The notes: generated by a model not told the origin, from the letters alone. A stretch of 64,000 nucleotides of DNA from Terriglobus saanensis SP1PR4 (GCF_000179915.2 NC_014963.1:1550001-1614000), one strand, 5' to 3'; shown: positions 35,261 through 44,099, counted from the stretch's first letter. Program-made: numbers and translations.

Positions 35261-36247
35261 GCGGTCGCGCGAGGTCACGAAGCCAGGCACCCAAAGCAGG
35301 GCGCGCTTGGCTTCCGAGTCGGGCAGGTCCGTGAGGCACTGCCGGGCGACCTCCGCATAGGCGCGCGCGGCGTCCATGGCGTAGTCCAGCGAGCCGTGAT
35401 GCTTGAGGATTGCAAGGATCGTCTTATGCGGGACGCGGTTGAAGCTGCGGTCGGCGAGGACGGTGCGGATCGCTTCGCGCTCTTCTCCTGTGCCGCGTTC
35501 AAGCGCGTGAATTACGGCGAGCGTCGCTTTGCCTTCACGGAGATCGCTCGCAACCGGTTTGCCCAGGGTGGACTCTTCCGAGGTCAGGTCAAGAACATCG
35601 TCCACGATCTGAAAGGCGAGGCCGAGGTTGCGGCCGTATTCGCCGAGCTGCCCTTCGATCTCCTTGGGAGCGTCGGCAATCGCCGCGCCGAGCTGCATGG
35701 AGACGCGGAAGAGGGAAGCCGTCTTGCGGAAGATGAGGTCGAAGTACTCTTCCTCATTGATCAGGCGACCCAGCTTCTGGATCTGGAGGAGTTCGCCTTC
35801 GACCATCTGCTGGGTGAGCGAGATGAGCAGGTCGAGGACGTGGAAGTTGCGCTCTTCCATCGCCACCTGGAAGCTCTGCATGTAAAGCCAATCCCCGGCG
35901 AGGACGCACTTGGAGTTACCCCAGGCTGTGTTGGACGAAGGCCGACCGCGGCGTGTGTCTGCCGCATCGATGATGTCGTCATGCACAAGCGTGGCCGTAT
36001 GCAGCATCTCCACGACAGCGCCGAGACGGATGCGCGATTCGCCCCGAAAGTGCAGCGCCTTGGCCGAAAGCAGAAGAAGCAGGGGGCGAATACGTTTTCC
36101 TCCACCTGCCAGCAGGTACTCCGCGATCTCCGTGATGACACGGACCTCCGACGAAGACTGCCGCGCGAACTCGCGTTCGACGGCGGCAAGATCGTCGCGC
36201 AGGAGATCGAAGACCCCTTTTGCATCCGCGATGGAAGAAAGCTTCAC
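35258..36247 (-). CDS. Polyprenyl diphosphate synthase (trans-isoprenyl, IspB/HepT-like)
   Basis: A 329-residue enzyme that builds the long isoprenoid chain for quinones. The two aspartate-rich motifs are present: LVHDDIIDAADTRRG (FARM-type) and FQIVDDVLDLTSEES (SARM), with LLAGGGKRIRPLL before them. The start is GTG at 36247, with AGGA 7 nt upstream. It is followed on the same strand by the remnant of the zeta-like gene on the other strand, ending at 35258. YajQ and TatD genes lie upstream in the same direction. Chain length cannot be predicted safely from the sequence. Confidence 0.93.
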   Translation of the reverse strand: MKLSSIADAKGVFDLLRDDLAAVEREFARQSSSEVRVITEIAEYLLAGGGKRIRPLLLLLSAKALHFRGESRIRLGAVVEMLHTATLVHDDIIDAADTRRGRPSSNTAWGNSKCVLAGDWLYMQSFQVAMEERNFHVLDLLISLTQQMVEGELLQIQKLGRLINEEEYFDLIFRKTASLFRVSMQLGAAIADAPKEIEGQLGEYGRNLGLAFQIVDDVLDLTSEESTLGKPVASDLREGKATLAVIHALERGTGEEREAIRTVLADRSFNRVPHKTILAILKHHGSLDYAMDAARAYAEVARQCLTDLPDSEAKRALLWVPGFVTSRDR

Positions 36248-36269
36248 GTGTGTCCTAAGAGGGTATCAG

Positions 36270-36770
36270 TTAGGCGGAGCGATAGTTGGTGAACTGCAGA
36301 TCCAGGCCGATGTCTTGCTTTTTAAGGAGCGAGATCACTTCCTGGAGGACGTCGCGGTCTTTCGCCGAGACGCGTACAGTGTCGCCCTGGATGCTGGCTT
36401 GGGCTTTGAGCTTTGCGTCTTTAATGGCGGCGACGATCTTCTTGGCCTTATCCGAGGCAATGCCCTGGTTGAGCTTCACCTTCTGACGGACGGAAGAGTT
36501 CGACGCGGGCTCGATCTTCTCGAACTCCAGGCTCTTAAGCGAAACGCCGCGCTTCACGAGCTTCTGCGAGAGAATTTCGATCACGGCAGTCAGGGTGTAT
36601 TCGTCCTGCGAGGCGAGCTGGATGGCCTCTTCTTTTTCCAGGGCGATGGTGGATTTTGAGTTCTTCAGGTCGAAGCGCGCGTTGACTTCCTTGGTGGCCT
36701 GGTCGATCGCGTTCTTCACTTCCTGGATATCTACTTTGCTGACGACGTCGAAGCTGTTGTCATTGGCCAT
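36270..36770 (-). CDS. yajQ: YajQ-family nucleotide-binding protein
   Basis: A 166-residue YajQ protein with two ferredoxin-like domains. It matches the family along its whole length: SFDVVSKVDIQEVKNAIDQA, EEAIQLASQDEYTLTAVIEI in part, VKLNQGIASDKAKKIVAAIK, and RVSAKDRDVLQEVISLL, ending LQFTNYRSA. Members bind GTP, ATP or cyclic di-GMP in some species, but the role is unclear in general. AAGGA lies about 8 nt before the ATG. The gene is 12 nt after tatD and 22 nt before the polyprenyl synthase gene, so it may share an operon with both. Confidence 0.95.
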   Translation of the reverse strand: MANDNSFDVVSKVDIQEVKNAIDQATKEVNARFDLKNSKSTIALEKEEAIQLASQDEYTLTAVIEILSQKLVKRGVSLKSLEFEKIEPASNSSVRQKVKLNQGIASDKAKKIVAAIKDAKLKAQASIQGDTVRVSAKDRDVLQEVISLLKKQDIGLDLQFTNYRSA

Positions 36771-36782
36771 GATTTGTTCCTT

Positions 36783-37640
36783 TTACTCCGCTAGGGATGG
36801 GATGCGCGTCGTAGGGAAGAGACGCTGAAAGTTTGTGGTGGTCTGTGCAATAAGCGCCGGTGTTGTGATGCCGCGAAGTTCTGCGAGGAAGTTTGCAGTA
36901 ACTGCCGTGTTCGCCGGTTCGTTGCGTTGGCCTCTGTGTGGAATTGGAGCGAGAAACGGGGAATCTGTCTCTACAAGAATACGGTCTGCGGGCGCTGCGA
37001 CGGCAGCTTCGCGGATCGTCGTGAAGCGCGGATAGGTTAGATTTCCCGCGAAGGACAGATAGAAGCCGATGGCCAGGCCACGCTTTGCGTGCTCCACCGT
37101 GCCGGAGAAGCAGTGAAGGATGCCGGGAAGGCCGGTCGGTGCCCACTCATCTTCAAGCATGGTGAGCATATCGTCCGCGGCATCTGCCGCGCCATACCGT
37201 TCTTTCGCGGCGGGAACAGCCAGTTCACTCGTGCGGCAGTGCAGGATGATGGGCTTGCCCGCCGCAGCGGCAATCTTCATCTGCGCGCTGAACGCTGCTT
37301 TCTGCGTGGCGATGTCGGGGTTATCGAGATGGTAGTAGTCCAGACCGATCTCGCCAATCGCGATGACCTTCTCCTGGGCCGCGAGTGCAGACAGCTTTTC
37401 CAGGCCTTCGGGCGTGGCTTTGTGCGCTTCCTGCGGATGAATCCCGGCGGAGGCGAAGATCTGCAGCTCCGGTGTGCTGCGCGTCGTGGCTAGATCATGC
37501 GCGCGGTGCATGGTCTCCGGGCCGTCGCCGATGCCGATGGACAGGATGGTTCCGAGCCCGGCTGCGCGCGCGTTGCCGAGGACCTGATCCAGCTCCGGGC
37601 CTTCGTAATAGTCGAGATGGGCGTGGGAATCTACGAGCAT
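36783..37640 (-). CDS. tatD: TatD-family metal-dependent DNase
   Basis: A 285-residue TIM-barrel hydrolase with the family metal ligands: LVDSHAHLDYY at the start, IAIGEIGLDYYHL, PIILHCRTSE, GILHCFSGTVEHA, and VETDSPFLAP. Members are 3'-to-5' DNases or D-aminoacyl-tRNA deacylase-like enzymes. The start is taken at ATG 37640 because MLVDSHAHLD is the usual N-terminus and GGAAG lies 7 nt upstream. A longer in-frame start at 37700 adds 20 residues without family similarity and would touch the divergent small gene. Confidence 0.93.
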   Translation of the reverse strand: MLVDSHAHLDYYEGPELDQVLGNARAAGLGTILSIGIGDGPETMHRAHDLATTRSTPELQIFASAGIHPQEAHKATPEGLEKLSALAAQEKVIAIGEIGLDYYHLDNPDIATQKAAFSAQMKIAAAAGKPIILHCRTSELAVPAAKERYGAADAADDMLTMLEDEWAPTGLPGILHCFSGTVEHAKRGLAIGFYLSFAGNLTYPRFTTIREAAVAAPADRILVETDSPFLAPIPHRGQRNEPANTAVTANFLAELRGITTPALIAQTTTNFQRLFPTTRIPSLAE

Positions 37641-37700
37641 TCTTGTCTTCCGGAGAACCCCTTCTTCGAGCGAAGGCGTCTCATTTGCTGTGAGATCCAT

Positions 37701-37895
37701 TTGATCGTCATCGTCCGCATCATCCTATCGCTGATCCACGCAGCCACGCAGTCCGCCGTGGCGATGTTGATCGCTGTGCTTTCGCTGATGGTGGTGGCTG
37801 CGGGCGGATTCGCGTTGCTGGTCATGTTAGGTGTCTTCAGTGTTTCGGGCATTGAGGCTTTGCGCTTTTTGGAAAAGCGCAAAGACAACAAGTAG
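37701..37895 (+). CDS. Small hypothetical membrane protein (about 64 aa)
   Basis: If read from TTG 37701, the protein has two hydrophobic stretches: LIVIVRIILSLIHAA and a longer one, MLIAVLSLMVVAAGGFALLV, then a charged tail ERKDNK-like (LEKRKDNK). Shorter starts at GTG 37758 or ATG 37764 also fit. There is no clear ribosome-binding site. Its TAG lies directly against the metG stop codon on the other strand, with no base between. The strongly hydrophobic composition is unlike antisense shadow frames, so it is probably a real micro-membrane protein. No function is recognised. Confidence 0.45.
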   Translation: MIVIVRIILSLIHAATQSAVAMLIAVLSLMVVAAGGFALLVMLGVFSVSGIEALRFLEKRKDNK

Positions 37896-40025
37896 CTACT
37901 TCAGTCTGGAACCGAGGGCGATCTCTTCCGAGAAGGTGGCGAGCACCGGCTTGCCGTTTTCTCCTTCGCTGGCTGCGAGCAGCATCCCGTGCGACTCCAG
38001 ACCGCGCATCTTGCGAGGCGCGAGATTCGTGATCACAACGATGCGGCGACCGACGAGGTCTTCCGGTGTGTACCACTCGGCGATGCCGGAGAGGATCTGG
38101 CGTGTCTCCGTGCCAAGATCGACTTCGAGGCGCAGAAGCTTGTCGGCTTTGGGGATGCGCTCGGCGATCTTGATCTGACCAACGCGGAGCTCGATCTTGG
38201 CGAAGTCATCGATGGTGATGGGCTTGTGCTGCTCGGCGACAACGGTGTCGGCGGGGGGAGCGATGTCCTGCGCCATGGGGTCGGTGACGGTCTTCGTCTC
38301 GGGAGTAGCTTCGGGTGCGGCTGCGGGCTTGTTGGACTGTTCGAGGTCGGTCATACGAGTGATGATTTCCTTGTCTGCGCGGGGGAAGATGGGGGCGAGG
38401 GGGCCGAGCTTGGTGCCGGGCTTTAGTCCTCCCCAGTGGAGATTGTTGAGTTCGCCGTTTTTGGCTGCCTGTTCGATATCGCCGAGGCCGAGTTGTCGCC
38501 AGACCTGCGCCGTGGCGTAGGGAAGAATCGGATAGAGCAGTGCAGTGATCGTGCGAATCGATTCGGCGCTGCGATATAAAACATCTCCGAACTTCTCGCG
38601 GCTGGCTTCTTCCTTTGCAAGCTTCCACGGCGCGGCTTCGCTGAAGAACCTGTCCGCATTCGTGATCATCTGCGCGATAGAGGTGGTCGCGCGCGTGAAG
38701 GTCTGCGTGTCAAAGTCGGCATCGATTAGGGCTGCGAGCGTTTCGAATTCCCCATTGGGGATTTCGTCCGACGGTGCAGGAAGAACGCCTCCAAAATTCT
38801 TTTCCACCATGGAAAGCGTTCGGCTCACAAGATTCCCATATCCGTTCGCCAGATCAGCGTTATAGCGCGTAACCATCGCGTCGAAAGAGAAGCTGCCGTC
38901 CTGACCAAAGGGAATTTCGCGCAGAAGGAAGTATCGAAGAACGTCAGCAGCGAAGAGGTCCTGCTCAGCCTTGGGCAGGTCAGGCTTGATCGAACCGAAG
39001 CCTTCGAGGATTGTTTCTGACCGGACGATGTTGCCGCGCGACTTCGACATCTTCGACTCTTCAAAGAGCAGCCAGCCGTGGGCGACGATCTTCTTCGGTA
39101 GCGGCAGACCGGCGGCCAGAAGGAACGCGGGCCAGTAGACGCAGTGGAAGCGCGTGATCTCTTTGCCGACAATATGCAGATCAGCGGGCCAGTACTTTTC
39201 GAACTTCGCGATGTCGGCCGGATCGTCCGAGCCGTAGCCCACCGCGGTCATGTAGTTGGCGAGCGCATCGAGCCAGACATAGATGACGTGCTTCTGTTCC
39301 GTGAGTCCGGCGACGATCTCAGGAACGGGGATTCCCCAGGTAAAAGAAGAACGCGAGATGGAAAGATCGCGGAGAGCGCCAGGGATGTACTTGTGTCCGG
39401 CAGCGCTGACAGCGGTCGCATCCGTGTCGTTCACGTTTCCACGCAAAAAGCTCAAAACCTCGTTCTTACGTGCTTCTGGCGTGATCTCGAGCTCGTTCGA
39501 CCCAATCAGGTCGATGAGCTGTGTCTGAAACTCGGAGAGCTTGAAGAAGAAATTTTCTTCCGTGACCGTCTCCGTCAGCTTACCGTCCGGGCCGATGGTC
39601 CCGGGAGGCCCTTCGACGAACATCTCCTCGCCGATGGAGTACTGGCCGGTATAGGAGCGGAGTTCGATGAAGCCGCGTTCGTAGAGGGTGGTGAAGAGCT
39701 TCTGCGCGCCGCGCTTGTGGGCTTCGTCGGTCGTGCGGATGTATTGGTCGTAGGTAACGCCCATGCGGTCCCACAGGGCGCGGAACTGTTCGGAGACCTG
39801 GTCGGCGAACTGCTGGGGCGGAATGCCCGCGGCTTCGGCGGATCGCTGGATCTTCTGGCCGTGCTCGTCGGTGCCGGTCAGGAAGTAGGTATCGAACCCC
39901 TGCAGGCGCTTGCGGCGCGCGATGGTGTCCGCCGTCAGTGTGGTGTAAGCGTGGCCGATGTGGGGGCGCGCGTTGACGTAATAGATCGGGGTCGTGAGAT
40001 AGAACTTATCTTTTTTGTTGGGCAT
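37896..40025 (-). CDS. metG: Methionyl-tRNA synthetase
   Basis: A 709-residue class I synthetase. The HIGH-type motif is NARPHIGHAYTTLT near the N-terminus, and KMSKSRGNIV is the KMSKS loop near residue 320. The region that holds zinc cysteines in the E. coli type lacks them (SYTGQYSIGEEMFVEG), so this is the zinc-free subtype. A C-terminal OB-fold tRNA-binding domain is fused (IELRVGQIKIAERIPKADKLL in part; ITNLAPRKMRGLESHGM). The start is ATG 40025: upstream reading has no synthetase similarity. A TAAACT lies 13 nt before the ATG and may be the -10 box of a very short leader. Confidence 0.96.
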   Translation of the reverse strand: MPNKKDKFYLTTPIYYVNARPHIGHAYTTLTADTIARRKRLQGFDTYFLTGTDEHGQKIQRSAEAAGIPPQQFADQVSEQFRALWDRMGVTYDQYIRTTDEAHKRGAQKLFTTLYERGFIELRSYTGQYSIGEEMFVEGPPGTIGPDGKLTETVTEENFFFKLSEFQTQLIDLIGSNELEITPEARKNEVLSFLRGNVNDTDATAVSAAGHKYIPGALRDLSISRSSFTWGIPVPEIVAGLTEQKHVIYVWLDALANYMTAVGYGSDDPADIAKFEKYWPADLHIVGKEITRFHCVYWPAFLLAAGLPLPKKIVAHGWLLFEESKMSKSRGNIVRSETILEGFGSIKPDLPKAEQDLFAADVLRYFLLREIPFGQDGSFSFDAMVTRYNADLANGYGNLVSRTLSMVEKNFGGVLPAPSDEIPNGEFETLAALIDADFDTQTFTRATTSIAQMITNADRFFSEAAPWKLAKEEASREKFGDVLYRSAESIRTITALLYPILPYATAQVWRQLGLGDIEQAAKNGELNNLHWGGLKPGTKLGPLAPIFPRADKEIITRMTDLEQSNKPAAAPEATPETKTVTDPMAQDIAPPADTVVAEQHKPITIDDFAKIELRVGQIKIAERIPKADKLLRLEVDLGTETRQILSGIAEWYTPEDLVGRRIVVITNLAPRKMRGLESHGMLLAASEGENGKPVLATFSEEIALGSRLK

Positions 40026-40101
40026 CGCGGCTTTGGACAGTTTAGCAAGTTGGGATGAGGTCGCGCTTTGGGGGCGAAGCGGAGAGATCCGCTTCTTTTC
40101 C

Positions 40102-40278
40102 GTGCCCCATTCTTTCGCGGTTTTATCGCGAAAGGGTGGGGTCGCGCGGAGCGCACAAACCGGATTTGTTAGGAAAGCGGATCCCTCCGCTTCGCTGCGG
40201 GATGACAAAAGGGGCGAAGGAGAGATTTCTGGCGAACTTACCCCACCCTTTCGCAAAAGCCGCGAAAGAATGGGGCAC
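40102..40278 (+). repeat. Dispersed hairpin repeat, copy B (composite with inverted ends)
   Basis: Left end GTGCCCCATTCTTTCGCGG (from 40102) and its hairpin to 40141. Then a linker with GCGCGGAGCGCACAAACC, then GATCCCTCCGCTTCGC with GGGATGACAAAA, and a right end 40241-40278 that is the inverted copy of the left hairpin (CCCCACCCTTTCGC to GGGGCAC). The whole element is 177 bp with ~38-bp terminal inverted repeats. It lies between the divergent metG and YncE-like genes. Confidence 0.85.
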
Positions 40279-40303
40279 AGAGCATCTACTTCCTGCGCAG
40301 TGC

Positions 40304-40309
40304 TATGCT
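40304..40309 (+). promoter_or_regulatory. -10 box TATGCT of a probable leaderless promoter
   Basis: TATGCT ends 8 nt before the ATG at 40318 with no Shine-Dalgarno in between. Confidence 0.45.
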
Positions 40310-40317
40310 GGCCGCCT

Positions 40318-41292
40318 ATGAAAACGTGCTCTTTTCTCTCGCTTCTGCCTGTCGTGGCCCTCGCCGCCGCTTTGCCCGCACAGACGTTGCTGGTGACGAA
40401 CCAATATGCGCATACCTTGAGCTTCGTGGACCCCGCAACGGCCAAGGTGGTCGCCGAAGTCGCCGAGGGCGGCGCAGGCCACGAGGTTATCGCTTCTCCG
40501 GACGGGCGTTGGGCTGTGGTGCCGTTGTACGGCTCCGCTGGCGTCGGCAAGCCTGGAACGGATGGAAGCACCATGCTCATCGTGGACGTGCCTGCGCATA
40601 AAGTCGTGAAGACCTTCGACTTCGGTCACGGCGTGCGTCCCCACAAGCCGGTCTGGGACGCGAAGCGGAACGTGCTCTACGTGACCACGGAGCTGGACAA
40701 GACCGTTTCCGTGCTGGACCCGAAGACGTGGACGATTGTGGGATCGATCCCGACGGAGCAGGAGCAGTCGCATATGTTTGCCCTTTCGCATGACGGGATG
40801 CGCGGCTACACGGCGAATGTCGGCCCCGGAACGGTCTCCGTGCTGGATATCGCCGACCGCAAGACGCTGAAGGTGATCCCCATTTCGAAAGACACGCAGC
40901 GAATCTCAATATCGAACGACGACAAATGGGTCTTTACGGCGGACCAGGTCGAGCCGAAGCTGGCGGTGATCGATGCGAAGACGATGGCGTTAAAGAGCTG
41001 GGTGACGCTGCCTGGGATTGGCTACGGCACGGCTCCCACCAAGGACGGCAAGTACTTGATCGTGACGCTTCGACCGTCGCACGAGGTGGCCATCGTCGAC
41101 CTCGCCAGCCTTAAGGTGGTCAAGACGATCCCCCTGGAAGAGATTCCCACGGAGGTGATCGTGCGCCCGGACGGCAAGGTAGCCTATGTAAGCTGCGGGC
41201 ATCGCGTGGCTGCGCTGGATACCTCGACGTGGGCCGTGCAGAACTGGATCGCAACCGGCAATGGAGCGGACGGTCTGGCCTGGGCGAAGTAG
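40318..41292 (+). CDS. YncE-like seven-bladed beta-propeller protein, secreted
   Basis: A 324-residue protein with a Sec signal peptide (MKTCSFLSLLPVVALAAALPA). The mature part has repeating blades such as LLVTNQYAHTLSFVDPATAK, HEVIASPDGRWAVVPLYGS, LYVTTELDKTVSVLDPKTW and KLAVIDAKTMALKSW, the YncE/YVTN pattern. Such propellers are periplasmic and usually non-enzymatic; some help cell-surface or redox functions. A -10 box lies 8 nt before the ATG. The GH30 gene starts 21 nt after its stop, and both may be on one transcript. Its ligand is unknown. Confidence 0.85.
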   Translation: MKTCSFLSLLPVVALAAALPAQTLLVTNQYAHTLSFVDPATAKVVAEVAEGGAGHEVIASPDGRWAVVPLYGSAGVGKPGTDGSTMLIVDVPAHKVVKTFDFGHGVRPHKPVWDAKRNVLYVTTELDKTVSVLDPKTWTIVGSIPTEQEQSHMFALSHDGMRGYTANVGPGTVSVLDIADRKTLKVIPISKDTQRISISNDDKWVFTADQVEPKLAVIDAKTMALKSWVTLPGIGYGTAPTKDGKYLIVTLRPSHEVAIVDLASLKVVKTIPLEEIPTEVIVRPDGKVAYVSCGHRVAALDTSTWAVQNWIATGNGADGLAWAK

Positions 41293-41313
41293 ATTCTGAT
41301 CGGAGATCGGCGA

Positions 41314-42705
41314 GTGAAGGTGTTACGGCGTTTTGGTGTAAGTGTGTGCCTGCTGGTTGCGGTTGCGGGGCACACGCAAAGGGTGCAGGAGTGGTTGACC
41401 ACGCCTGATCGCAAGGCACTAGTGGCAGAACAGGTTCCGACGGCTTTCGTAAAGCAAAGCCCCGCCGTGGAAACGATTATCGTCGACCCCAAGCAGAAGA
41501 TGCAGACAATGGATGGCTTTGGCTTTGCCCTGACCGGTGGAAGTGCACAATTAATGCAGAAGATGTCACCAGCCGCGCGCACGGCGCTGATCCATGAACT
41601 TCTGGAGACGACGGACAAGGGAATCGGTGTCAGCTACTTGCGCGTGAGCATTGGCGCGTCCGATATGAACGACCGCGTCTTTTCGTACGACGATCTTCCT
41701 CCCGGAGAAGAGGACAGGTCGCTTTTGAGGTTTTCGCTACGCGAGGATGAGGCTGACGTGATCCCGGTGTTGCGCGAAGTCCTGAAGATCTCGCCGAAGA
41801 TCGCGATCATGGCCTCTCCGTGGACTGCGCCCTCGTGGATGAAGACAAACGGTGATCCCAAGGGCGGCAAGCTGAAACCGGAGATGTACGGAACCTATGC
41901 TGCATACCTGGTGAAATACCTGGAGGGCATGGAGGCCGAGGGAATCCCGATTACGGCTCTTACCGTGCAGAATGAGCCCCTGAATCCGAAGAACACGCCG
42001 AGCATGGTGATGGAGGCGGAGGAGCAGAAGATCTTTATCCGCGACCACCTGGGCCCCGCACTGCGACGGAGCAAGCTGAAGACGAAGATCATCCTCTACG
42101 ACCACAACATGGATGAGCCGGGATACCCGATGACCACGTTGAAGGACAAGGCAGCGGCGAAGTACGTGGCAGGTTCGGGTTTTCACCTGTATCTCGGCAA
42201 GGCCGAGGCGATGTCCACGGTGCACGATGCGTTTCCGCAGAAGGGCCTGTATTTTACGGAGCAGATGATCGTCGACCGCAAGGGAGCTACAGGGCTGGCG
42301 ATTGCCGCGCCCGTGAAAAGGGTGATCGTAGGTGCGACGCGAAATTGGGCAAAGAGTGTGCTGCTCTGGAATCTCGCGGCCGATCCGCAGTTTGGCCCCC
42401 ACACTTCGAACGGAGGATGTCCGGTTTGCGAGGGTGCGATCACGCTGGACGGCGATACTGTGACCCGGAACCTGGCATTTTATACGCTCGCGCATGCGTC
42501 AAAGTTTGTGCCTCCGGGCTCTGTGCGCGTCGGCTCGACGGAGACCGATGAGCTGGCGGATGTGGCGTTTCGAACGCGCGCTAGGAAGCTGGTTTTAATC
42601 GTGGCCAACACGTCGGCGGACGAAAAGAGCTTCGCGGTTCGTGACGGCAATAAGGTCTTCGAGGCGAAGCTGACGGCAGGCGCGGTGGCCACCTATGTTT
42701 GGTAA
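41314..42705 (+). CDS. Glycoside hydrolase family 30 (glucosylceramidase-like)
   Basis: A 463-residue secreted hydrolase. The signal peptide is VKVLRRFGVSVCLLVAVAGH. The GH30 core is clear: DGFGFALTGGSAQLMQKMS, SYLRVSIGASDM, ASPWTAPSWMKTNG, acid/base Glu in LTVQNEPLNPKNTPSM, and the nucleophile Glu in GLYFTEQMI, then a C-terminal beta domain. Members cleave beta-glucosides, beta-1,6-glucans or xylans; this subfamily resembles glucosylceramidase and beta-1,6-glucanase. The start is GTG 41314, with GGAGA upstream. Its 3' end is just before the rlmN promoter. Confidence 0.92.
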   Translation: MKVLRRFGVSVCLLVAVAGHTQRVQEWLTTPDRKALVAEQVPTAFVKQSPAVETIIVDPKQKMQTMDGFGFALTGGSAQLMQKMSPAARTALIHELLETTDKGIGVSYLRVSIGASDMNDRVFSYDDLPPGEEDRSLLRFSLREDEADVIPVLREVLKISPKIAIMASPWTAPSWMKTNGDPKGGKLKPEMYGTYAAYLVKYLEGMEAEGIPITALTVQNEPLNPKNTPSMVMEAEEQKIFIRDHLGPALRRSKLKTKIILYDHNMDEPGYPMTTLKDKAAAKYVAGSGFHLYLGKAEAMSTVHDAFPQKGLYFTEQMIVDRKGATGLAIAAPVKRVIVGATRNWAKSVLLWNLAADPQFGPHTSNGGCPVCEGAITLDGDTVTRNLAFYTLAHASKFVPPGSVRVGSTETDELADVAFRTRARKLVLIVANTSADEKSFAVRDGNKVFEAKLTAGAVATYVW

Positions 42706-42743
42706 TGAGCCTTGCTCCTGGTCGCGTCTCGATAGCCAGCATT

Positions 42744-42749
42744 TATCCT
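42744..42749 (+). promoter_or_regulatory. -10 box TATCCT before rlmN
   Basis: TATCCT ends 6 nt before ATG 42756. This supports the internal start rather than the longer frames that would overlap the GH30 gene end. Confidence 0.5.
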
Positions 42750-42755
42750 GTAGAT

Positions 42756-43967
42756 ATGGCATTGGTGGAGCAAAAGATCGCGCTGTTTGGAATGGCTCTG
42801 CCGGAGCTCATCGAGCGTATGGGCGCCTGGGGCGAAAAGCCCTACCGCGCGCGGCAGGTTTGGGACGCTCTTTACAAGCAGCGTGTGGCTGCGCTGGACG
42901 AAATCACTGTGCTGCCGTTGGCTTTGCGTGAGCGGCTTGCGACGGAGGGTGTAGAGATCGGCCTTCCTGAAATGGTGCAGACGGCCACGAGTGTGGACGG
43001 TACGGAACGCTACCTGATGCGGATGGTCGACGGTGAAACCGTAGAAACCGTGTGGATGCCGGATGGCGACGGCGGCGAGCGCGGCGACGGCTCCGAAGCG
43101 GCCGTGGAAGAGTCGGACGAGGTGGTCACGGCGGACGAAGCTGTAGACAAAACTAACGGCTATAAAAAGCCGGACAAGCGGAACTGGGGAGCGCTGGCGG
43201 AGAAGGGGTATCGCCGCGCCACGATCTGCATCTCCAGCCAGGTGGGATGCGCGGTGAACTGCCAGTTCTGTCTGACGGCGAAGCTTGGAATCAAACGGAA
43301 CCTGACCGCTGGCGAAATCGCCGGGCAGGTCGCGGCGGTGCTCAACCGGCATAGCGTGAAGATGGGCAAAGACCGCATCAATCTCGTATTTATGGGAATG
43401 GGCGAGCCCTTTTTGAACTACGACGCCTTCATGGACTCAGTGCGCTTACTTGTAGAAGGCGTCGGCATTCCCGATTCGCGGATGACGGTTTCGACCAGCG
43501 GGATCGAACCTTCGATCCGTCGGTTTGCGACGGAGACCGTTCGTCCCAAGCTGGCGTTGAGCCTGAACGCTTCGAACGACGCCGTCCGTACGGAGATCAT
43601 GCCGATCACGAAGAAGTGGAACATTGCGATGCTTCTGGATGCGGTGAAGACGATTCCTATGGGCAAGCGCGACTGGGTGACCTTCGAGTACGTGATGCTG
43701 GGAGGGGTGAACGACCAGCCACAGCACGCACGCGAGGTGCTGGCCCTGTTGAAGGGCATGCACGCGAAAGTGAACCTGATTGTGTGGAATCCGGGGCCGG
43801 GGATTGCTTACTCGCAGCCCGATCCCGATGCGGTGGCGGTCTTTCAGAAGATGATGATTGATGGTGGAATGCCGACGTATATCCGCAGACCGCGCGGGCG
43901 GGATATTTATGCGGCTTGTGGGCAGTTGAAGCGGACCGTGCAGGATGAACTGGTGAGTATCCAGTAG
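42756..43967 (+). CDS. rlmN: 23S rRNA (adenine-2503-C2)-methyltransferase, radical SAM
   Basis: A 403-residue enzyme that methylates A2503 of 23S rRNA and A37 of some tRNAs. The radical SAM cluster ligands are CAVNCQFC (C-x3-C-x2-C). LVFMGMGEPFLNYDAF and the second catalytic Cys in YAACGQLK near the C-terminus are present. A ~50-residue acidic insert (MPDGDGGERGDGSEAAVEES and on to about residue 153) lies between the N-terminal helix domain and the radical SAM barrel, where E. coli RlmN has only a few residues. The ATG at 42756 is preferred by a -10 box 6 nt upstream; ATGs at 42699 and 42705 are also in frame. Confidence 0.93.
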   Translation: MALVEQKIALFGMALPELIERMGAWGEKPYRARQVWDALYKQRVAALDEITVLPLALRERLATEGVEIGLPEMVQTATSVDGTERYLMRMVDGETVETVWMPDGDGGERGDGSEAAVEESDEVVTADEAVDKTNGYKKPDKRNWGALAEKGYRRATICISSQVGCAVNCQFCLTAKLGIKRNLTAGEIAGQVAAVLNRHSVKMGKDRINLVFMGMGEPFLNYDAFMDSVRLLVEGVGIPDSRMTVSTSGIEPSIRRFATETVRPKLALSLNASNDAVRTEIMPITKKWNIAMLLDAVKTIPMGKRDWVTFEYVMLGGVNDQPQHAREVLALLKGMHAKVNLIVWNPGPGIAYSQPDPDAVAVFQKMMIDGGMPTYIRRPRGRDIYAACGQLKRTVQDELVSIQ

Positions 43968-43981
43968 TTTTGGTTTCTTAC

Positions 43982-44099
43982 TTTGTCATCCCGTAGCGAA
44001 GCGAAGGGATCTGCTTTCTTTTTTCCTGACAAATCAGGTTTGTGCGCTCCGCGCGACCCCACCCTTCCGCCGATAAAACTGGCGAAAGAATGGGGCACG
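43982..44099 (-). repeat. Dispersed hairpin repeat, copy C
   Basis: Read on the minus strand this is the full unit: hairpin CCCCATTCTTTCGCC with GGCGGAAGGGTGGGG, then a GCGCGGAGCGCACAAACC linker, a CCTGA/TCAGG mini-stem and the GATCCC/GGGAT end with GATGACAAAG. The base of the first stem differs from copy B by paired changes. It lies between convergent genes. Confidence 0.85.

Noticed and set aside
37641-37700. 20-residue N-terminal extension of TatD
   Set aside because: The family normally begins at LVDSHAHLD, and the extension would abut the start of the small divergent gene.
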